Positions 5,638 through 8,616 of a DNA stretch of 8,616 nucleotides are shown piece after piece. Source of the DNA: an archaeon (GTDB taxonomy: Archaea; Nanobdellota; Nanobdellia; SCGC-AAA011-G17; GW2011-AR17). Position numbers and translations under genes: made by a program. The notes beneath the pieces are model-generated. The model saw only the letters and a program-made list of their open reading frames with translations, was not told the origin of the DNA and did not search any database. The stretch covers positions 1 to 8,616 of the forward strand of contig JAHFJQ010000044.1 of the NCBI GenBank assembly GCA_023245755.1, in the 5' to 3' direction. Position 1 is the stretch's first letter, and the number at the start of each line of letters is the position of its first letter.

Positions 5638-8034
5638 ATGGATTCAGAGAATCTTACTCCTGCAATGAAACAGTATGTGGAACTGAAGAAAGAGTATCCA
5701 GACTGTGTGATTATGTTTCGTATGGGAGATTTCTATGAAATGTTTTATGAAGACGCCATACTTGCAGCAAAGGAACTAGAGATAACACTTACTTCTCGAG
5801 GAAAACATGAGAAAAGAGCTCCTTTGGCAGGCATACCCTATCATGCATTAGAGCCATACCTTGTGAAATTTGTGAAGAAAGGGTATAAAATTGCAATTTG
5901 TGAACAGCTTGAAGATCCGAAGAAAGCAAAGGGACTGGTGAAACGAGGTATTGTACGTATTGTTACTCCAGGAACACTCTTAGAACAACAATCTCAGAGT
6001 AATTCTTTCATTATGAGTTTGTATGCGTATGGAGATGTTTTGTACTCTGCTTTTTGTGACGTGTCTACAGGAGAATTTTTTGTGAGTGAAGGTATTGATT
6101 TTGCCATTGTTGATGAATGTGTGATTCCTTCTAGTTTATTTGTGAATAAAGAGCTCATTGCACAACTTCAACAACGAGGACTTTTTCTTTCTCAAGTAGA
6201 AGATAGATTTTTTTCTCTAGACCACTCCTATCGAACGCTTACGGAGCATTTTCATTTACTCTCTTTAGAAAGCTTTGGACTGCGAAAAGATGATATGCGT
6301 GTACGTGCTGCAGGAGCACTGCTTTCTTATTTGTTAGATACACAGATGCATTCTCTTTCTCATATTAAACGCATTAGCGTTCGAGAAAAACAAAGTCATA
6401 TGATTTTGGATACGATTGCTGTTCGTAATTTAGAACTTTTTGCAAATGTACGTGATGGTTCTCCTAAAGGATCTTTAATTTCTATTTTAGACAAAACTCA
6501 GACTGCAATGGGTGCACGTCTTTTGCGAAAATGGCTTTTAGAGCCTTTGTTAGATGTCTCTATACTTACTCTTCGTCAGGATAGGGTAGAATATCTTATG
6601 AAACATCTTATGCAGAAGGAACAGTTGAAGAAAACACTGAAGCATATAGGAGATATAGAACGCATTATTGGGAAAGTCAATTTAGATAGGGTAAACGCAC
6701 GAGATCTTGTTTCTTTGAAACAGTCTCTGCTGCTTGTGAAAAGTATACAGTTAGAATTCTTTGGGGAGTTGTCTCACTTTTTTGGATTTGATTTGCTTAT
6801 CGATCTTTTAGAAAAGTCTTTGCGAGAAGATGCTCCTGTTACTTTGAAAGAAGGTGGTGTTATTCAGTTAGAGTATGACTCTCACTTACTTGAGTTGCAC
6901 TCCATACGAAAGAATAGTAAACAGTTTCTTTCTTCTTTGGAAGTCAAAGAACGGGAAAGAACGGGAATAAAGAATCTTCGTATTGGATATAACCGAGTAT
7001 TTGGGTATTATTTTGAAATTTCTAGTTCCCAGCTTGAACAGGTACCTAGTGATTTTATCAGAAAACAAACCCTTGCAAATTATGAACGATTTGTGACGGA
7101 GGATTTGAAACGAGAAGAAGAAAAGATTCTTACTGCGCAAGAAAAAATTGGTGAACTGGAGTATGAATTATTCTTGAAAATTATTGAAGAAGTAAAACCC
7201 TTTACAGAAGTTATACAGGCTACCTCTCAAAAAATTGCAGAAATCGATGTACTCTGTTGTTTTGCTGATGTGAGTATGGAAAATAATTATGCACGTCCAG
7301 TTGTAGATACTTCTTCGGTGCTAGAAATCATTGATGGAAGGCATCCTGTTGTGGAACTTTCTTGCTCCTATGTTCCTAATGATACAAAACTGTATGATTT
7401 TGAAATTATGATTATTACTGGGCCTAATTTTGCAGGAAAAAGTTGTTATATGAAACAAGTCGCTTTGGTTGTTATCCTTGCACAGATTGGTTGTTTTGTG
7501 CCTGCGAAACGTGCGCGTATTGGTGTTGTGGATAGAGTGTTTACACGAATAGGGGCTTATGATGATCTGGTTTCTGGACAAAGTACTTTTATGGTGGAGA
7601 TGAATGAAACTGCAAATATCTTAAACAATGCTACTTCTCGCAGTTTACTTCTTTTAGATGAAATTGGGCGTGGAACTTCTACGTATGATGGTGTTTCCAT
7701 TGCTTGGGCAGTAGTAGAGTATTTGTATTCTAAGGTGAAAGCAAAAACCCTTTTTGCTACTCATTATCATGTATTGAATAAATTGACAAACAGTTTTGAA
7801 CATATTCGCAATTATAATATTGCAGTGAAAGAAGAAAAAGATGAAATTATCTTCTTACGAAAACTCTTAGAGGGTGGTACGGATAAAAGCTTTGGGGTGT
7901 ATGTTGCTCAATTAGCGGGACTTCCTGAAGAAGTCGTTATACGTGCTCGGGAAGTACAGGCAGAGCTTGAAGATAAAGATCGATTAGATAAGATCCAGGC
8001 GAAGAAGTTAGAAGAACAGAAACGCTTATTTTAG
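5638..8034 (+). CDS. mutS: DNA mismatch repair protein MutS (MutS1 type)
   Basis: Recognises mismatches and small loops in DNA and acts as an ATP-driven clamp. All domains are present in 798 residues: the mismatch-recognition domain I with the Phe-x-Glu reader (GDFYEMF, Phe32 and Glu34), connector, core/lever (ARLLRKWLLEPL at 293-304), clamp (RIGYNRVFGYYFEIS, then TLANYERFVTEDLK at 478-491), and the ATPase. The ATPase has Walker A GPNFAGKS (595-602), the signature loop SGQSTFMVEM (647-656), Walker B LLLLDEIGRGTST (670-682) and the His motif ATHYH (707-711). The presence of the reader and clamp marks a true mismatch-repair MutS rather than MutS2 or MutS5. The Walker A is unusual, with Phe for the normal Met and Cys603 for the normal Thr after GKS, though the metal-binding Ser602 is kept. 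MutS1 is patchy in Archaea and generally regarded as bacterial in origin. No mutL is in the window. The opening LTPAMKQY fits the family start. Confidence 0.97.
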   Translation: MDSENLTPAMKQYVELKKEYPDCVIMFRMGDFYEMFYEDAILAAKELEITLTSRGKHEKRAPLAGIPYHALEPYLVKFVKKGYKIAICEQLEDPKKAKGLVKRGIVRIVTPGTLLEQQSQSNSFIMSLYAYGDVLYSAFCDVSTGEFFVSEGIDFAIVDECVIPSSLFVNKELIAQLQQRGLFLSQVEDRFFSLDHSYRTLTEHFHLLSLESFGLRKDDMRVRAAGALLSYLLDTQMHSLSHIKRISVREKQSHMILDTIAVRNLELFANVRDGSPKGSLISILDKTQTAMGARLLRKWLLEPLLDVSILTLRQDRVEYLMKHLMQKEQLKKTLKHIGDIERIIGKVNLDRVNARDLVSLKQSLLLVKSIQLEFFGELSHFFGFDLLIDLLEKSLREDAPVTLKEGGVIQLEYDSHLLELHSIRKNSKQFLSSLEVKERERTGIKNLRIGYNRVFGYYFEISSSQLEQVPSDFIRKQTLANYERFVTEDLKREEEKILTAQEKIGELEYELFLKIIEEVKPFTEVIQATSQKIAEIDVLCCFADVSMENNYARPVVDTSSVLEIIDGRHPVVELSCSYVPNDTKLYDFEIMIITGPNFAGKSCYMKQVALVVILAQIGCFVPAKRARIGVVDRVFTRIGAYDDLVSGQSTFMVEMNETANILNNATSRSLLLLDEIGRGTSTYDGVSIAWAVVEYLYSKVKAKTLFATHYHVLNKLTNSFEHIRNYNIAVKEEKDEIIFLRKLLEGGTDKSFGVYVAQLAGLPEEVVIRAREVQAELEDKDRLDKIQAKKLEEQKRLF
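8017..8031 (+). other. Possible clamp-binding peptide at the MutS C-terminus
   Basis: The last five residues of MutS are QKRLF. Bacterial MutS proteins carry a beta-clamp binding pentapeptide near the C-terminus with consensus close to Q-L-[SD]-L-F; this has the Q, L and F anchors. Archaea use PCNA instead, whose motif needs two more residues and an aromatic pair, so the partner is unclear. Function is inferred. Confidence 0.4.
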
Positions 8035-8045
8035 GATAGAAATAA

Positions 8046-8051
8046 TTATAA
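8046..8051 (+). promoter_or_regulatory. Possible TATA box for the 118-residue protein gene
   Basis: TTATAA (in AATTATAAAC) shortly after the mutS stop. A start about 25 bases on (near 8074) would give a leader of about 13 bases that just includes the Shine-Dalgarno sequence. Unlike the leaderless genes, the TATA centre is 39.5 bases from the start codon. Confidence 0.42.
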
Positions 8052-8074
8052 ACTCATTTTCATCAATATGGTCT

Positions 8075-8081
8075 GAGGTGG
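8075..8081 (+). promoter_or_regulatory. Strong Shine-Dalgarno sequence for the 118-residue protein
   Basis: GAGGTGG followed by six T and ATG (8088). GAGGTG is a six-base match to the archaeal Shine-Dalgarno consensus GGAGGTGA, the best in the window, and it fixes the start codon. Confidence 0.72.
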
Positions 8082-8087
8082 TTTTTT

Positions 8088-8444
8088 ATGTCAGTAGTCT
8101 CAGAAAGAAGTTTAAATGCTTTACAAGATAATGGGCATCTTGAATTTGAAGTAGTTGTTGCTGCAGAAGTTACTCAAAGTGGAAGAATTGAAAAATATGA
8201 TGTTGGAATTTGGAAATTTTATAGAAAAGGATTCAAATTGCAATGGGAAAAAGGGGGTAAACCTAGTAAACCCGAGCTAAAGGAAGAAGTTGTTTTACGC
8301 TTACGTGGAGAGACCAATAATCGGGATACCTATTTAACTTCTGGATACAACGATCATTCTAGTTATGATGGAATGACTGCGACTTCTGTTGTTAGGTTTG
8401 TAGACTTTTTAAAAAATAATAAAATTACTTTAGCTGTAAAATAA
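8088..8444 (+). CDS. Uncharacterised 118-residue protein
   Basis: I do not recognise this protein. It is real by its long open frame, ordinary codon use, strong Shine-Dalgarno sequence and tight packing between neighbours. It has no signal peptide, membrane segment, Cys residue or zinc motif. Residues 18-33 (LEFEVVVAAEVTQSGR), 36-55 (YDVGIWKFYRKGFKLQWEKG) and 65-72 (KEEVVLRL) alternate in a way that suggests a small beta-rich domain, with a Gly/Lys-rich loop (GGKPSKPE) and an Asn/Asp/Ser/Tyr-rich loop (GYNDHSSYDG, 86-95), ending in a helix-like stretch VVRFVDFLKNN. Charge is mixed and the protein is presumably cytoplasmic. It may be co-transcribed with mutS (53-base gap) but has its own TATA-like element. 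Nothing in the sequence ties it to repair. No function is assigned. Confidence 0.8.
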   Translation: MSVVSERSLNALQDNGHLEFEVVVAAEVTQSGRIEKYDVGIWKFYRKGFKLQWEKGGKPSKPELKEEVVLRLRGETNNRDTYLTSGYNDHSSYDGMTATSVVRFVDFLKNNKITLAVK

Positions 8445-8446
8445 AT

Positions 8447-8616
8447 TTATTCTTCTATTAATTTTTTTAATTTTCCTGAAGTATACAGTTGCTCTGTAAT
8501 ATCTGCACCACCAATAAATTTTCCATTGATATATAATTGGGGGATTGTTGGCCAGTTTGCATAATCTTTTACTCCTTGGCGAATGTCTTCATCTTCAAAA
8601 ATATTAAAAGAACTAA
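8447..8616 (-). CDS. Monothiol glutaredoxin (GrxD/Grx5-like), C-terminal part
   Basis: The last 55 codons of a minus-strand gene whose 5' end is outside the window. Translation from 8614 gives a sequence with the monothiol glutaredoxin signature: DEDIRQGVKDYANWPTIPQL, then YINGKFIGGADI, then a final helix with YTSGKLKKLIEE. WPTIPQLYI (21-29) includes the cis-Pro that faces the active-site thiol, and GG-x-D is the glutathione-binding turn. Family members such as E. coli GrxD usually have GGCDI; here Cys is Ala. The CGFS active site would lie in the missing N-terminal half and cannot be checked. These proteins carry or deliver [2Fe-2S] clusters using glutathione or a similar thiol. The stop is 2 bases from that of the convergent 118-residue gene. 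Confidence 0.9.
   Translation of the reverse strand, partial: SSFNIFEDEDIRQGVKDYANWPTIPQLYINGKFIGGADITEQLYTSGKLKKLIEE
8462..8468 (+). terminator. Possible oligo-T terminator for the 118-residue gene
   Basis: Seven consecutive T on the + strand, 18 bases beyond the 118-residue gene's stop and inside the 3' end of the convergent glutaredoxin gene (Lys-Leu-Lys-Lys-Leu codons on the other strand). It suits archaeal oligo-T termination but could be just Lys codons. Confidence 0.35.

Noticed and set aside
6886..7581. Open frames on the minus strand within mutS (6886-7140 and 7321-7581)
   Set aside because: Antisense to the conserved MutS clamp and ATPase regions; low-complexity translations typical of shadow frames.
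8068..8076. Tiny upstream frame ATG-GTC-TGA before the 118-residue gene
   Set aside because: Two codons only, overlapping the Shine-Dalgarno region, and it lies upstream of the predicted transcription start; most likely chance.

Overview
The window reads as an AT-rich archaeal chromosome segment, most likely from a small-genome DPANN lineage such as the Woesearchaeota/Pacearchaeota group. The archaeal assignment rests on the large subunit of the D-family DNA polymerase (found only in Archaea), an archaeal-type seryl-tRNA synthetase, and archaeal TATA-box promoters placed so that transcripts would start at the start codon. The DPANN placement is an inference from overall sequence character, gene density and the mix of archaeal and bacterial-like genes; I could not test it by a search. 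The genetic code looks standard: stops are TAA and TAG and no frame is interrupted.

Layout. Bases 2-2269 hold the C-terminal part of PolD subunit DP2 (+ strand, 5' end outside the window). A cytidine-deaminase-fold gene (2307-2714, +) follows and converges, with 5 bases between stops, on a PRPP synthetase gene (2720-3832, -). Upstream of that lies a small winged-helix regulator (3912-4187, -). Its upstream region (4188-4332) is shared with the divergent serS (4333-5604, +). Then come a bacterial-type mutS (5638-8034, +) and an unrecognised 118-residue protein (8088-8444, +), which converges, with 2 bases between stops, on the 3' part of a monothiol glutaredoxin (8447-8616, -, 5' end outside the window). 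No RNA gene, mobile element, CRISPR array or long repeat was seen, and no gene-free stretch exceeds 150 bases.

Functions. The genes are housekeeping: replication (DP2), mismatch recognition (MutS), nucleotide metabolism (deaminase fold, PRPP synthetase), translation (SerRS) and probably Fe-S or thiol chemistry (glutaredoxin). They do not form one obvious pathway. The strongest non-coding signal is regulatory: four genes (deaminase, prs, serS, mutS) have a TATA-like element centred exactly 25.5 bases upstream of the first base of the start codon and no Shine-Dalgarno sequence, as expected for leaderless mRNAs. The other two complete genes (the winged-helix regulator and the 118-residue protein) have a good Shine-Dalgarno sequence with a 6-base spacer. 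DP2 ends in a textbook PCNA-binding motif, and MutS ends in a motif resembling bacterial beta-clamp binding peptides. I saw no convincing new multi-gene system; the most worthwhile leads are the two-mode translation-start pattern, the MutS tail, the deaminase with a changed substrate pocket, and the 118-residue unknown.
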